A stretch of 64,000 bases of DNA from Polyodon spathula (GCF_017654505.1 NC_054534.1:22912252-22976251), one strand, 5' to 3'; shown: positions 52,046 to 64,000, numbered from the stretch's first letter. Notes: generated by a model not told the origin, from the sequence alone. Made by a program: numbers and translations.

Positions 52046-53889
52046 TTCAGTGACATGTACCTGCAGTTTTAATACATTTCATGAACTCAAATTGTTTTAA
52101 AACATATAACTCGGTGAATAATGGTAGTACAGGGTAGCAACAAACAGCTACAGGAATGGTTCTATGCAAATATTCCCCTACAGTGTGTGTGTTTGGGGGT
52201 GGGTGTTCAGGAAGGAGGAATGGGAGTGAGTGAGAGAGAGATGGGAAAAACAGTACAGAAAGAAACAAAAATGGAAGTAAAAGAAGAAAAGAAAGAAGGC
52301 AATTGCTACTCATGCTGACCAGTACCTGTGTGTTTCTGTCAGCTGTCTGGTCCAGGGATGTCATCACTCAGACTTCCTACCACAATCACCATGCCAATGC
52401 CTTTCTTTGTTACTGGCTTTTTTTTTTCAAACATAAGAGTTTACATAAGTAGATTGAAATATGGATATAGTTGTTACTTCAGTTTCCAGCCAGCAAAGCC
52501 ATTGAAAAGTTTACATAAAAAATGCCATTGCTTTTCAGCATTCAGTTACAGATTAATGGCATGTCATTATTTCTTTGCGATTGGATAACCTTTGTTGCAG
52601 TGTGCATTCCTGCTCAGATGTCATCAGACTATTAATAGCAAAGCAGTTTATAAAACATGCTGACCTGAGGAACCATTCTCTGCTTAACAGTGTAGTTTAC
52701 AACACTTTATAAATTCATATACTGTAACTTTAAAAACCTATCCAGTTATTCATTGTTCCACAGAATCTCATTGGGGACAGTTGGATAAATATGACTAGTC
52801 TGTTTAAATAAGGCATGTCTAGCTTTGCCTTATTTTTTATATTACAGAATTTGAAGTAGCATTATTACAGAGCAGTATATAATAGTTTATAATAACCCTA
52901 CTTCACATTTAGAACAAATCAATCATTTATTTAAGGGATTTGTAGCAATTAATAATATGTTAATAATACTATGTACATGCCTGCTTGAAAATAGGTACAG
53001 TAACTACAGTGAATAGAAAAATACTGAATCTTGACAGATCTCTAAGGAGGTTGCTCTTTCATTGAAACCCTGGTTAGGAATGTGTAGACATGCTGGTTAA
53101 AAGCCTTGAGCAGAGGAGATGGTCATGGATGGTTTCATTATAGATTTTTGCAATACAAACAAATCACATGTCAGTGTCTACTCCTGAGTTCTTAAAACAA
53201 AACAAGTAGTGAGGAAAAAGGGTACTTGTGATAAATATTTCTATATATTTTTGTAAAGCTTTTTAATAAACATTTATAATACTCTATTCATTGTGTTTAG
53301 TGGGTCACTGTACATAACAAGATTTCGTTTCTGTGTTAGCTAGTAATGATTCCGTAGTAGCCAGATGCAGCTCCATGACCCGTCTTCTCAGAGATAATGG
53401 ATTTAGTGGATAGGAGTTGCGGCCTATACTGAAGGCTCCCACTAAGGAGGCAGAAAGCAGTAGCAAGTGGCTGGTTGAGGAGGAAAGAGGCTGATTGGAG
53501 ACCTCAAAAGAGGTGATGGAGGAAGTTAATATCAACGAAAAGGAATAGGTGGCTAAGTAAGTGCCCCACCCAGCACATTCCAGACAGTTGCCATGCTGAG
53601 GCGCTAGGGAGGCCGCACTTTGGTTGATCACTGGAGCCATCATTGCTGCACTACGTGTGTTGATGCACCAAGGAGGCCACAAATAAGCTGATCTACTGGT
53701 CCTAACTAGTCAATAGTCTTCTTACATGTTATGAGTGTAATGGAAATGCACATATGTCTTGTTATTCATTTAATACAGCATTACTTGACAGATTATAAAC
53801 TATAGCCCCCGAAGCCCTTAATACCAGTCTGTATTCATAGCAACCCCTCTGACCTAGACTGACACGCTCACCTTTCACATCAGAAAAAT
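52046..53889. other. Intergenic DNA, nothing firmly recognised
   Basis: A 125-codon - strand frame at 53305-53682 lies in a slightly G+C-richer block but shows no family motif I can name. Confidence 0.35.
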
Positions 53890-54051
53890 ATGGTGGAAGC
53901 ACGTTTTCGTCAGTTTTCTGAAGATGAGCTTCAACAAATTCTAAACAAAAAGACATTAAAAACAATTGTAATAAAAAATCTATTACCATCCTTCAGCGTT
54001 ATTTCTAATTTGAAAAAACACAGCCATGGAGAAATACCTCAGGTTTTGTAG
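53890..54051 (+). pseudogene. Possible Crypton/KIAA1958-like N-terminal fragment
   Basis: A 53-codon frame starts MVEARFRQFSEDELQQILNK. Its pattern (Arg-Phe, then Ser-Glu-Asp-Glu-Leu, then Leu-x-x-Lys) resembles the N-termini of Crypton-derived DUF3504-type tyrosine recombinase proteins, abundant in fish genomes. The resemblance fades after about 30 residues, where a Lys/Ile-rich run ends in a stop. It may be a short exon of a dead transposon copy. Chance is a real alternative. Confidence 0.25.
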
Positions 54052-56179
54052 AAAACTGTTATCCCCTTGTGTTAAATGAATGTCCTCCTGGGGAGAATGT
54101 AGCACTCAGCCTTTGGCTTTGTGAAAGTGTAATCCCCTGTAAGTCACTGTATCCCTCTTCCTTGGAAGTAGGAGTGGCACATTTGCAGCACACCTCTTCA
54201 ACTTTTGGAAAAGATTGAGGCACTCAGCTCCAAATTCCTCAAAATCCTACTGGCTACTTATTCTCTAGCAGATTCTGGGTAACCTAATATGTTCACTAGA
54301 TACCCCTACTGTATGCTGACCTTTTCTTCTGCTTTTGTTTAAGATGTAAGATTTACATTTCTGAAACACATTACAGTCAGCGTATCAGACTACAGAACAG
54401 CCTGACACATTCATTACATTTCAAAGAAGGTTGCAACTGTTGCATACGATTATCTGGCAGTTACATGTTCATCCCAAACACACATAAACTAAGCTTCAAG
54501 GTATAGACTAAGGTATATGCCATAGAACAACTCAACCTGAAGTCTTACCCCAGATGACTGTACCCATAAAGAAAACACTGCAGTGGATGTAAATTCAATA
54601 CTGTAAAATGACTACAGATTTCAGTTAGATTGTGTAGAGTAACTGCAAATCACTATGACTGCAGATACAGTCTAATTATAGTGATATTTAATTGCGATAA
54701 CAAGATCAATATAATGCAGCTCAGCAGCAGTCTGAACAGCGTGCAGTTTTACTGGTTATTTTGGTACCACTTTAGACTGCTGTGCAGATAACCATGTAAT
54801 AACATGCAGATAACAATTACCCTCTTCCGTGGTAGCTATACTACTGGTGGAATACATGCAAATGACCTGAGCCATGATGTTACCATGTAATTACACCAGC
54901 TAACAACATGTCCAGAAGTCTATTTCCATGTAATTGCACAGTGACCAGGTATGAACAGGAATCACTGGCAATTACATCACTGGCAATTACCTGTGTTTAC
55001 AATATAGTATATGGATATGAAAGTACTGTAATTGTATCTCAGCCCACACGGAAAAAAAAAAAAAAAAAAAAAACCCTCTTAAGTAGGAGATTCAATGTCA
55101 ACAGTTATAATTAAACGATGTGAAGACACATTACCAATTTTGTTTGATATAAACCTTGCAAAAACTACAAGGGGTAGAATAAAAGAACACCAGACACCCT
55201 TGATGCAAATATAACCTTGTAATTCACTGTCGTCCATCTATTATTAATTACATGGCTAATGCTAGCCTGTAATGTGAAGTGCTACCATTATTTTCTTTAA
55301 CAAAAACAGACATAAAACAATGATTATTTTATTATTAACTATCCCATTTTTTGATTTTTCTGCTGACAATTAAGACAGCATCTAATAAAATTTTGTGTCA
55401 AGAAAGTGAAAAGATAGAATAAAGGAAAAAGAAGCAGCATATTAATGCCATATTTTGTTGTATGGATTTGAGACACAATGCCACAACAAAATTCCTGCTG
55501 TGAGGAGCAGTGGGATACCACAACGTTTCCATCATTAGCACAGATAAAAGGCTGTCTATTATCTGAATAATAAAACAAAATAACCTGGGGCTGAATGCTA
55601 CTTGTCTTCCCATGACAGTTGCTTCCAGCTGACCTAAATGTAGGTGCTTATCTATTCCTCAGTGTTTGCAGACTGATGTAACTTTGATCCTCTAATATTA
55701 GATGAATACTGTGCTGTATATAGCTGGATTTGAATTGAATCTGTTGGACAGATTCCTAGCCAGAGTACATAATCCAAACAGATAGGCGAGTACTTGAATC
55801 AACCTACTAATGTGTACTGGGAGCCAAACATAGTTATCATCTGCAGAGCCGGCAGGTTCATATCACATGGCAAGTTCTTGAAGTGCAGCTTTCCCCTTAA
55901 TATAATTTTAATACCAATATGGAGACACCAGTATTAATCCTTGCCTTTTCCATTTAGACAAGAATAGATTGCTATCATGGTTAGGATGCATTTAATATCT
56001 AGGTTTACATTTAACGTCTAGTAAAAGTCAAAAACTGTAAACAATATGACCTAGTTCTGACATAGGGTATTTAATGTTGATGCTGTTGATGCTTAAATCT
56101 GAATTTATTGACAACTTTATATTTTACAGTGCAGAGATAGTGATGCAGAATAACATAACATAATGCAACCGTATTTTGG
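54052..56179. other. Intergenic DNA, nothing recognised
   Basis: AT-rich with a poly-A run at about 55050-55072. No exon or repeat family was identified. Confidence 0.4.
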
Positions 56180-56189
56180 TTCCCTTTCA

Positions 56190-56335
56190 ATTTGAAGACG
56201 GTCACCAATAATATTTTTGGGATATGCCTGCCACAGGTCAGGTATTCATTGAGCGTTTTATGTGAGAGCTGCTGATAGACCCCTCCTGAGAGTGACATCC
56301 TCGGTCCCGCCTCCCGAAGGAACAAATAGCCACTT
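56190..56335 (+). repeat. DIRS left inverted terminal repeat
   Basis: Reverse complement of the block at 59716-59845, with scattered mismatches; also matches 14945-15097. Confidence 0.85.
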
Positions 56336-57039
56336 CACGGAGCTCACTTCCTCTTTGCTTGTCACCGTGGTAAGGTAAGGTACTAACCTCTCCAGCTGTT
56401 TATATGAAAGAGCTCTCACTCGAGTTTACTGGAGTTCCTCTGCTTTATTTTCAAGAAGTCAGCTTCTGTAAACTCAGCTATAATCGTTGCGCGACTGTGC
56501 TTCATTAAATTTTTCTCTTTTTCACCAGCCTGCACCGCTTTGTACTGAAGACTGCTTTCTAAACCCACAGCATCTGCTGTTTTGCGTGTATTTCTCTTGT
56601 TATTTGCAGCTAAAAAAACAAAAAAAAGAGACACGTGTGATTTCCTCCACCTGGGCCTGGCTCGGCCATATCCCGCTGTTGAGTCGACTCCACTGGCTGT
56701 CTCGGCCTGCCCACCTTGGTACATTGGGCCTTTAAAAAAAATAAATTAATAAAACGGGAGTATCTACTTTTTTTTCTTAACTGTCACAACACAGGTTGTG
56801 TGAATGCACGCGGTCAAGGCCAGGCTATCACCGGCACTGCTCCCTGGTGCAGCACCGTGTGCTTCTCTCTGCACTGCTCTCCTGTTGCCTAACTGCAGCT
56901 ACTGGAGCCTGTGTATTCACCCCGGCATATGCTAATCACTACCTCGGGTTGTGTTACTCCACGTGGTTGAGGCTAGGCGCCTGTCCTCAGTGCGCTTTGT
57001 GCTTTTGGCGCTCCAGAGTTAGATGCCCACAGTGCTCAT

Positions 57040-57605
57040 TGTCCCTCCCTGCGTCGGCACCTTTTGGAGCCTCAGAGCCTCAGAGCCTCACTGCACTCGG
57101 TGCCCTTGCGACCTTTGGTGCTTTGGTGCCTCAGAGCCTTGCTGCACTCAGTGACCTTGGTGCCTCAGCACTCCAGTATTTATACGCCGTCTTTGCTTCA
57201 GTGCCTCTTTGCCTCAGAGCCTTAGTGCCCTCACTGCTGCTAACACCCCCCCGCTGCTTCGTGCCCTTGGGCCTCAGAGGCTCAGACCTCCAATACTTTC
57301 AGTACCCTTGGTGCTTCGACACCTTCGGTGCCTCTGTGCTTTAGCGCCCTCGGGACCTCAGAGCCTCGGTGCCCTTGGTGCCTTGACTCTCTGGCGTTAG
57401 ACGCACTAGTTGATCAGTGCCCTCGGTTCTTTCAGACGCCCTCTGTGCTTCAGTGCTTTGGTGCCTCAGCGCTCCACTGGTAAACCCCCTCCGGTGCTTT
57501 GCATCCTTGGGCCTCAGAGCCTCAGACCACCGATACCTTCGTTACGCTTGGTGCTTTGCCATACTCAGCGCCTCGGTGCTTCTGTTTCTGGACACCTTCG
57601 GTGCT
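57040..57605. repeat. Degenerate 'GTGCCTCAGAGCC' short-period repeat
   Basis: GTGCCTCAG, GCCTCAGAGCC, GTGCCCTTGGTGC and GCTTCGGTGCC recur dozens of times with a loose period. It is the same motif family, in opposite orientation, as 13760-14150, so it is part of the element and not a local expansion in the host. Confidence 0.82.
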
Positions 57606-57639
57606 TGAGCAAATGATTTTCTTGCTCACTCATGCCTTG

Positions 57640-58330
57640 GTGATTGACACCTTGTGCATGTGGTGTGACCTTGATGGCAAGCATACCTAAGTTTCATGCT
57701 TGCACGTCTTGTGGAGGGACGCTTCCTCCAGAGGACAAGCACCTACTCTGTGTCCGGTGCCTGGGCGTGCAGAAAGCCTCCTCTTCCTTGGGAGAAACCA
57801 CACTGGTGAACCTTGCAGCAGAGTCGTCAGGTTGACCAGTGTAGTTTCTCCAGCTGGCTCGGCTGAACCATCATGGACCTATCCCCCTCGCAGAGCATTC
57901 CCTGCACTCAGCCTCATGCTCACAGTCACTCTAAGTTCCTTGAACATAGTGCTAAGTGGGCGAAACAGTCAAAGCAGGCACAGGACATCTCCGACTTGAA
58001 GGCCCAAATGGATCAAGTCCTGGAATATTGGTCAAGCAGAAGGCCCAACCCCCTTCCTGAAACGTTGGCTTAGGAGATGTGCCTAGTATCAGGCATGCTG
58101 TGCCAGATTTCTCGCTTCCAAGGGCAGGCCCTGGGCCTGAACCTGGCAAGCTTTGTAGTAGCTTGCAGGCAGCTTTGACTGTCCCAAGAAAAGGTCCCTA
58201 ATGTGAAAAAATCGGCCTTGCTGGATTAGCCGATATCTCCCTGTCATACCTTCAGGCCAGCAGTGGAGAAGAACACTCCCACCAAGAGCGTGAGATGTCT
58301 CTGTAGGTAGCATTGATGCTCCCTCCTTCC
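57640..58330 (+). pseudogene. DIRS gag-like ORF, frameshifted
   Basis: The N-terminal part has a zinc-finger-like CTSCGG...CVRCLG pattern (two CxxC pairs about 20 residues apart) typical of DIRS gag. A second frame carries DISDLKAQMDQV, matching the - strand gag at about 13600. At least one frameshift lies between 57840 and 57870, and a stop follows at about 58072. It would coat element RNA. Confidence 0.65.
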
Positions 58331-58639
58331 CATGTTCCGATGAGAATTAGAACGAGACGCTGACATCCACCCATGGCACACGTGGTGACTCGAACGGTCC
58401 TGATCCCCACTTGCAGCTAACAGCTGGGCCCACCCGCAAGGACGGGGGAGCGCCAGACATGGGACCCCTTACGCAGTGGTGCTCCTGGAGGCAGTTCCAC
58501 CACTGCCCAAACAGGGCCCCTGAAGGCTTGCTGCTTCAGAACGACCCTTTCAAACAACACCAGTTGCAATATTGGTGCAATTGCACCTCGTACACTTGGG
58601 TGCTCGCCACTGTACACACCGTTTACGTGTGGGTCGCCC

Positions 58640-59320
58640 TCCTTTTCGAGCTGCATTACTTCTCAAACAAGCCATCCGTACTGTAGAACCCACCTTTCAA
58701 GAGGAGGGGTTCTACTCGAGATACATCCTGGACCTGAGACACCTCAATGGGTTCTTGAGGAGAGGAGGCTCCAAATGGTCACACACCATCACATTCTGCA
58801 GTCTGTCTGGCCAGGCAACTGGTTTTCCACCGTGGACTTAGAGGATGCATATTTTCATGTCCCTATTCATCCCACGCACAGGAAGTATCTCTACTTCGCC
58901 TTTCAGGTAACCACCAAAAACCTGGACCATCAGATGGTGATGACAGATGCATCCAACTTAGGTTGGGGAGCAGTCTGGGCCTGCAGAGTAGTCCATGGGT
59001 CCTGGTTGGCCTGTTGGACATCTGTGCATATAAATGCCCTGGAATAGCGAACGGTTCACCTTGCTCTCTAGCATTTTCTTCTGGTCTGGACAGACAAGAT
59101 GTTGGTAGTCAACTGCTAGGGAGGACTTCGGTCCCTGGGGTTACGTTGCATAGCCTTCCAACAATTGACTTGGGCACAACGGAACCTGCTTTCCCTCCAG
59201 GCTGTTCATCTTCTTGGAGTAGTGAATTGGGCGGCAGACCTCCTCTTGAGGGAGGGTCGTCACCCGTCAGAATGGGAGCGTTATGGGTGGTTACGGCTTT
59301 CTACTTGAATCAATAAGTGG
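58640..59320 (+). pseudogene. DIRS reverse transcriptase/RNase H remnant
   Basis: RT N-terminal blocks read SRYILDLRHLNGF, then after a frameshift at about 58780 continue as WFSTVDLEDAYFHVPIHP and KYLYFAFQ. These are characteristic of DIRS RT palm motif A (DLxDAYFH). The rest of RT, including the YxDD box, is deleted at about 58910. RNase H follows, with MTDASNLGWGAVW, HINALE, and later NWAADLLLE. Stops occur after HINALE and near 59118. Confidence 0.82.
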
Positions 59321-59329
59321 CGCTAGAGA

Positions 59330-59500
59330 CTTTCCATCCCCCTCTTTTTTCTTCAGAGGAGGATCAAAGACTAAACTCCCTCTGCCCGATTCAGTCATTG
59401 AGATGTTATGTTGACAGGATGAGAGCTCTGCGTTAGTATGACCAGCTATTCATTTGTCATGGTGTAAGGACCCTGGGTCAGGCCCACTCAAAGTTTTGAC
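59330..59500 (+). pseudogene. DIRS tyrosine recombinase fragment
   Basis: Codons from about 59355 read QRLNSLCPIQSLRCYVDRMR, then ALR, a stop, and YDQLFICHG. This matches the segment of DIRS recombinases with CPVRALR-Y and a following QLFVC strand. The catalytic His-x-x-Arg and Tyr boxes are not identifiable. Confidence 0.6.
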
Positions 59501-59715
59501 TGTATATGCTAATGCCGACCTACCCCCATCTGGCGTGCACTCTGCCACAGAATTGGCCTAACCGCGGTTTTGAGGTCTTGAGACTTCCGTCGTCTGCTGT
59601 CTCTGCTCACGCTCCCTTGCGACGGCTTCGGTATACTTTTGGTGGTTGCGTCGGTTGCTTTTGCAGGTTCAATGCAAAAGAGGAAGTGAGCTCCAAGGAA
59701 TGACTTGTTGTTCCC

Positions 59716-59845
59716 TCAGGAGATGGGACCAAGGACGTCACTCCCTCGGCAGCTCTGACATAAAATGCCCAGTGAATACTTGACCTGTGGCGAGCATTTC
59801 TCAAAAGTATTGTTGGTGGTCATCTTCTCTTTCACGTTATACTGC
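59716..59845 (+). repeat. DIRS right inverted terminal repeat
   Basis: Contains CTCTGACATAAAAT and ACTTGACCTGTGGC; it pairs with 56190-56335 in reverse orientation. Confidence 0.85.
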
Positions 59846-60159
59846 TGTCCTAAGTAATTTAACTCCCAATTTATTGCTCTGCAAGTTTTCAACCACAAAC
59901 ATTGCATAGCTGTGTCTTAACTGTTATGGTTACTATCTTGGATTTAGCAGGGTGTCAGATTGTAAACGTAGCTTAAAATAATAATTGCCTGAGACTTCTG
60001 AATATTTGTTAGAGAAGAAGAAAAAAATTCAGTGCATCCAATAAAGCCCTACAAAAGACTGATTAATTTAAATGTTTACCAAAGCGTGGCATAGTGCATT
60101 TCAAATCAGTAAAAATTGTATGCCCTATTTATTATCTTTTTTAAATAGCCATTACAATA

Positions 60160-60160
60160 G

Positions 60161-60243
<83 letters not shown>

Positions 60244-60250
60244 TATATAT
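60160..60250. repeat. (TA)n(CA)n microsatellite
   Basis: About 37 TA units followed by short CA and TA runs. Confidence 0.95.
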
Positions 60251-60604
60251 GTCAATAACATTTATAAATCAAACTCTTTCAGAAAATTATTTTAGAAACT
60301 GTTATTAATATTCATCTATTCCCTTACCAGGAAAGTGTCTTATATTCAGTCTGTTAGAGAATACAACCCATTGTCTTTCCATATCTATGTAACTATGTGT
60401 ATGGTGTACTATTACTGTAAGCACACTTCATTTTGCTTATTGTTGTGTATTTTGTGAATTGCACTAGACTCATGTTGTGTATTGTATGACGTATATTGGT
60501 CACATAAAAAAGAGTCTGCATATGCATGATAAATTAACTTTGACTTTTAACCTGTAGATGAACATTTTGTGTTATTATTTATCCAATACCTAATGCAACT
60601 GTTA

Positions 60605-60680
60605 AACATACCTGCTTCTCATTAACATACCTGCTTCTCATTAACATACCTGCTTCTCATTAACATACCTGCTGCTCATT
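60605..60680. repeat. 19-bp tandem repeat, 4 copies
   Basis: Unit AACATACCTGCTTCTCATT; the fourth copy has one substitution (CTGCTGCTC). Confidence 0.95.
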
Positions 60681-62787
60681 ATCAATGATGCATTTAATGA
60701 TCCTAAATGTTGAACCACTTTCAATCTTTTAATTGAATAAACTTTAACGCAGAAGTGAGGGCAAAATTTGAAAATAACTGTAATAGGAGCAGTTGATATG
60801 ATTTTATTTAGAGATAATATATTTCAGGGCAGGGAAACATTTGATTGTTTTAGCCAGTTTGACAGCCTCAGTAAGATCATCTGTATCCAGTCAAAGCTGC
60901 AGATGACATGCATACAGGTGAAATGTTTGAGGCTGCCATTTTAAGCAGAACATAAAATATCCCAAAATGCCACAGCTGTGTCGATGTAATATGATAGAGG
61001 AAATGCAGTTGGTTGCTATGGTTTCATCTCTCTTGACGTAAGAAAAGTTAAGGTGAAATGAATCATCCATTTCAATGTCCAAGGTTTTTTTTTTCTTTTT
61101 TCTTTCCTATTGATTGCATTTCACTGATAACAACGGTAGTATTAGTGTGTGCACTATTCAAATGTGCTCATATGCTCTGTTTGATTTGGAGGGGTTTCAT
61201 GTATGCAAGGGAATTATTACAGGAAATAATAAAAGCACTTCATGGAAAAGAGTAACATTTACAATAGAGCCTCTCAATGAGTTAGAAATAACTGGTTTCT
61301 ATTCATATTTAGCAGTTTCTCAGAAACCCATACCAGTACATCTTTTTATCAAGACTAGAGAACACTTAGTTAGGACACACTGTGCCATCATTGAACTCCC
61401 TCCTTTACAGTATGTAATTATGTTTTTACACAGCTGTCTAGTGATCTGTGAAATATATACTAATTATTAACTATTTTATTTATACATGTATTGGTGACTA
61501 TTACAGTTTTCCATAGTTCCAGTTTAGCTTTGAAGAAAGTTTAACCTGTGAACACCTTTAAGCTTAGAGATAAGCTACAGGATTTAGCTTAAAAAAACAA
61601 TGGATTTTGTGCCACCTAGAATTTTAGGATTGAGACATAATTTAAAAAAACGGTTATATGAATATAATTTAGATCTTGTAATCAAAGACATTACAAAATG
61701 ATACCACAAGTGTCTACTGGAAGCCATAATAGTAGTACAGTATTTCATGTTAGATTTCAAACTGTCACATTTTTCCATTTCTGTCAGTTTTTCATTAAGT
61801 ATATGGAAAACTACAAAGCAGTATGCAATTCAATATGTTAACATATTATTCAGCAGGTTTCATTTGACTGTAAGAAGCACAATTTGTTACTTCTATAGGG
61901 TGAGGAAAAACATTTGGCCATAGCTGTTGGTGCATTCTATCAGTGATACATTTTAGCAAGAGCAATATTTTATTATTGTTGTAATAAATGGATGAATAGC
62001 AGCTTGGCACAGGTCCTGTTTGCTGGTACTTGATATGCTGTGTTACAAGTAGTGTGCCATTGCATTGCAGTGTTGTAGCCTGATTTGGTCATTTTTCAAT
62101 GAACACCAGGGATTTATTCACAAACCACATGTTGGCCCTGGAACCCCTGTGGTATACGCCTGTCTAAAATGTAGTAAAATGTGTACCTGCTGTCTGCTTT
62201 GTCTTAATGTCTGAAGTTCATATTGTATAAGGGGGTGTAATGTAAAATTGAAAGGTTGTCACACCACAGGAACGAGTGGTGGGTAGTAAAAAGTTATATT
62301 TGTGTAAATAGCCTTTGAATTTAGTTAACAGCTAGAAATGTTTACATTTTATACTAAAAGGTGTTTTAGTGCTACAGTATGTTATTTAAATTTTTATGTG
62401 ATAGAATTAATGAGTTACATTTTGTACATACTTTGGATTTAGTAATTTAGTACTTTTAATGTTATGTCAAAATATAAAAAGAAAAAAAGGGGTAGAACCT
62501 TAACAAGGTCTCTTTGTACATTAATCACTGTAATATAATTAAAGCATCACATTCTTGGACATTCCATTATAGTACATCTTATGTTGTTTTTTCATGTTTA
62601 AAATCATTGGTGACAGTAAATTTTTGCTGATATAGACTGCAGGACACATGGTTATTTTTATTAAAAAAAAAAAAAAAAAAAGTCATCTTTTGGCATTTGT
62701 TGCAAACTTTAAACTTTGCTCCGTGCAACCCAAAGGGCATAGTCTTAAATTGGTATAACCTGAAGGGAGTCAAACGCCGTCCTCTTT

Positions 62788-63141
62788 CTAGATTCCGGGG
62801 TCAGGGGTATCTGCCAATACCCCTTCGTTAAATCCAGTGTCGTCATATCTTACCTGCACCTGCATCACCTGCTGGCCAATAGTCGTATTCACACTGATCT
62901 TGGGATAGAAGCATACATCCCCATGAATACATTTAATATGCTCCCGTCCCAATATATGTTTATGCCCCGGTGAGATTAGGCTCTCCTGTACTAGAGACTG
63001 ACCACACCCTGAATCCAGGAGAGCCTGAGTTTTTGTACCCTCCACTGTCACAGGAATAACAAAACCCGTGTGCTGAAGTGACTGAGGTAATTGAACGTGC
63101 TTACTTGGTTGGCCAAGGTCACACTCCATCACGTCCAACAC
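62788..63141 (-). pseudogene. Gypsy aspartic protease domain
   Basis: A 117-codon open frame. TVEGTKTQALLDSGCGQSLV contains the DSG active-site triad (Asp near residue 43, about 63015), and a later strand reads VQVRYDDTGF. Retroviral-type proteases act as dimers to cut the gag-pol polyprotein. The domain is intact in frame, but the element around it is truncated, so it is unlikely to act. Confidence 0.75.
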
Positions 63142-64000
63142 CTCGGTGGACTGGTTTCTCGCCCCGAGGCTTCAGCAAGAGGTGGAAAAACTGGAGCCAT
63201 AAAAGGGGCTTGCCGATAAGGTGACTGTGCGAGATCCTGGTTCGACACCGCAGCAGCCCGTGGGTAGCTCCACCCTGCCCCGGTTCCCAGGCCGGGAGCT
63301 CTCACCGACACCCTCCGACAAAATCTCTGACTACCCCTTCCCCACAGTCCCTTCGCCCTCTCCAGGGCCAGTTGAGGGGATGATCCGGTAGCCATACTCC
63401 TTCCAGGCAGTCTCGCGGGTGTTGGCTCCGCTGCCTGGTACTGTTCCGCCAACTCGACCGCCAGGTCCAGAGTATCAGGTGCCTGTCACTGGACCCACAG
63501 CTGAGGTCCCAGGGCTAGACATTCCAAAAACCGCTCCACCACGATTAGCTCCACCAACCTGGCTTTGGTGATTGTATCCGGGTTCAGCCAGCCCATGGCG
63601 TAATCCTTTAGGCGGTGGGCAATGGCTCGTGGGTGCTCCCCCGCTGCAAACTGCTACTCCTGGAATTTCTTCCGGTAGCCTTCCGGCGTGGCCCCCACGC
63701 AATTAAGGATGGCCGCCTTCAGTGTGGGGTAATCCAGCATGCGATCCGGGGACAGCATCCTCGCCACTGCTTGAGCCTCTCCGATGAGCTGAGAGAGCAG
63801 GTAGCTAGTCCACTGTGCTTGGGGCCACCTGGCCGAGGTCGCCATGGCCTCAAACACCTCCAAATAGGCTTCAGGTCGATCCTCGACCATCATTTTAGTT
63901 GGCCTTTGCAACTGGAGGTCTGGACCTGCGGGTCTAGCTACCCCCTGCACCGCAGCAGTGAGAGTCTGGCACAGGAGGTCCATCATGGCTGAGAACTGTG
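63129..64000 (-). pseudogene. Gypsy gag (SCAN-like capsid), partial
   Basis: The frame at 63986-63654 reads RPEAYLEVFEAMATSARWP, then QWTSYLLSQLIGEAQAVARM and LKAAILNCVGATPEGYRKKF. This matches Gypsy capsid proteins of fish, which resemble the vertebrate SCAN domain fold. Frame breaks near 63655 and 63490 separate it from a second part (63452-63129) rich in Pro, Arg and Gly. The C-terminal cysteine knuckle seems missing. It continues beyond the window edge. Confidence 0.75.

Larger units (their letters stand above)
56180..59850 (+). mobile_element. DIRS-like tyrosine-recombinase retrotransposon, degenerate
   Basis: The terminal repeats are inverted. The left end (about 56190-56335) carries GCCACAGGTCAGGTATTCA and the right end (about 59716-59845) carries TGAATACTTGACCTGTGGC, which pair when reversed. 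Such inverted ends, instead of direct LTRs, define DIRS elements, which integrate with a tyrosine recombinase as circles. Inside, in order, are a low-complexity 5' region, gag, a partly deleted reverse transcriptase, RNase H, and a recombinase fragment. Length (about 3.7 kb) is below the 5-6 kb usual for the group, in keeping with a deletion in RT. Confidence 0.85.
59851..62689. other. Intergenic DNA with simple repeats
   Basis: Contains a (TA)n microsatellite at about 60160-60250, a four-copy 19-bp repeat and a poly-A run at about 62660. No gene identified. Confidence 0.4.
62690..64000 (-). mobile_element. Ty3/Gypsy retrotransposon, gag-protease part, runs off the window
   Basis: On the - strand it reads gag (from beyond 64000 to about 63130), an aspartic protease (63141-62788) and then only a few codons of reverse transcriptase (QFKTMPFGLHGA at about 62750-62715) before unrelated A+T-rich DNA. 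So it is truncated soon after RT begins. Gag and protease are comparatively open. Confidence 0.8.

Noticed and set aside
53305..53682. 125-codon - strand frame as a gene
   Set aside because: No start context, motif, splice structure or neighbour supports it; Ser/Leu-rich composition looks incidental.

Overview
This looks like nuclear DNA from a vertebrate. It is AT-rich, dominated by non-coding sequence, microsatellites and transposable elements, and its one host gene is split by GT-AG introns. The host gene is AUH (3-methylglutaconyl-CoA hydratase): its last four coding exons lie on the + strand at 20109-23653. The mix of CR1, DIRS, Gypsy, Tc1-like, hAT and CORE-SINE elements points to a fish. 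A non-teleost ray-finned fish such as a sturgeon or paddlefish is my best guess, by inference only.

Layout. 1-20108 is most simply AUH intron. It holds a damaged Tc1-like transposon (2699-4280), a MITE-like stretch (7757-8380), a cluster of three broken elements (hAT 10674-11835 on the - strand, CR1 11862-13117 on the + strand, DIRS 13118-15100 on the - strand) and a possible solo LTR (18006-18590). 20109-23653 is the 3' part of AUH, with a hAT-type MITE in one intron. 23654-33020 is the 3' UTR and intergenic DNA, with a tRNA-derived CORE-SINE (25062-25322) and a 500-N assembly gap (29438-29937) next to an LTR-like promoter.

33022-46211 is a nested composite. LTR-retrotransposon sequence with an integrase zinc-finger fragment is interrupted by a Tc1-like transposon. 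That transposon is split inside its transposase by a nearly 10-kb CR1 LINE. The CR1 carries about 22 tandem ~271-bp 5' monomers (34313-40413), an intact 315-codon ORF1 (zinc-knuckle-like cysteines plus SGNH esterase), a long intact ORF2 (endonuclease plus reverse transcriptase) and an 8-bp-repeat 3' tail. It is the youngest and most interesting element here.

46212-64000 contains an internally deleted Gypsy element (50300-52045), a DIRS element with inverted terminal repeats and traces of gag, RT, RNase H and tyrosine recombinase (56180-59850), and a Gypsy gag-protease remnant on the - strand that runs off the right edge (62690-64000). No other host gene, RNA gene or CRISPR array could be supported.
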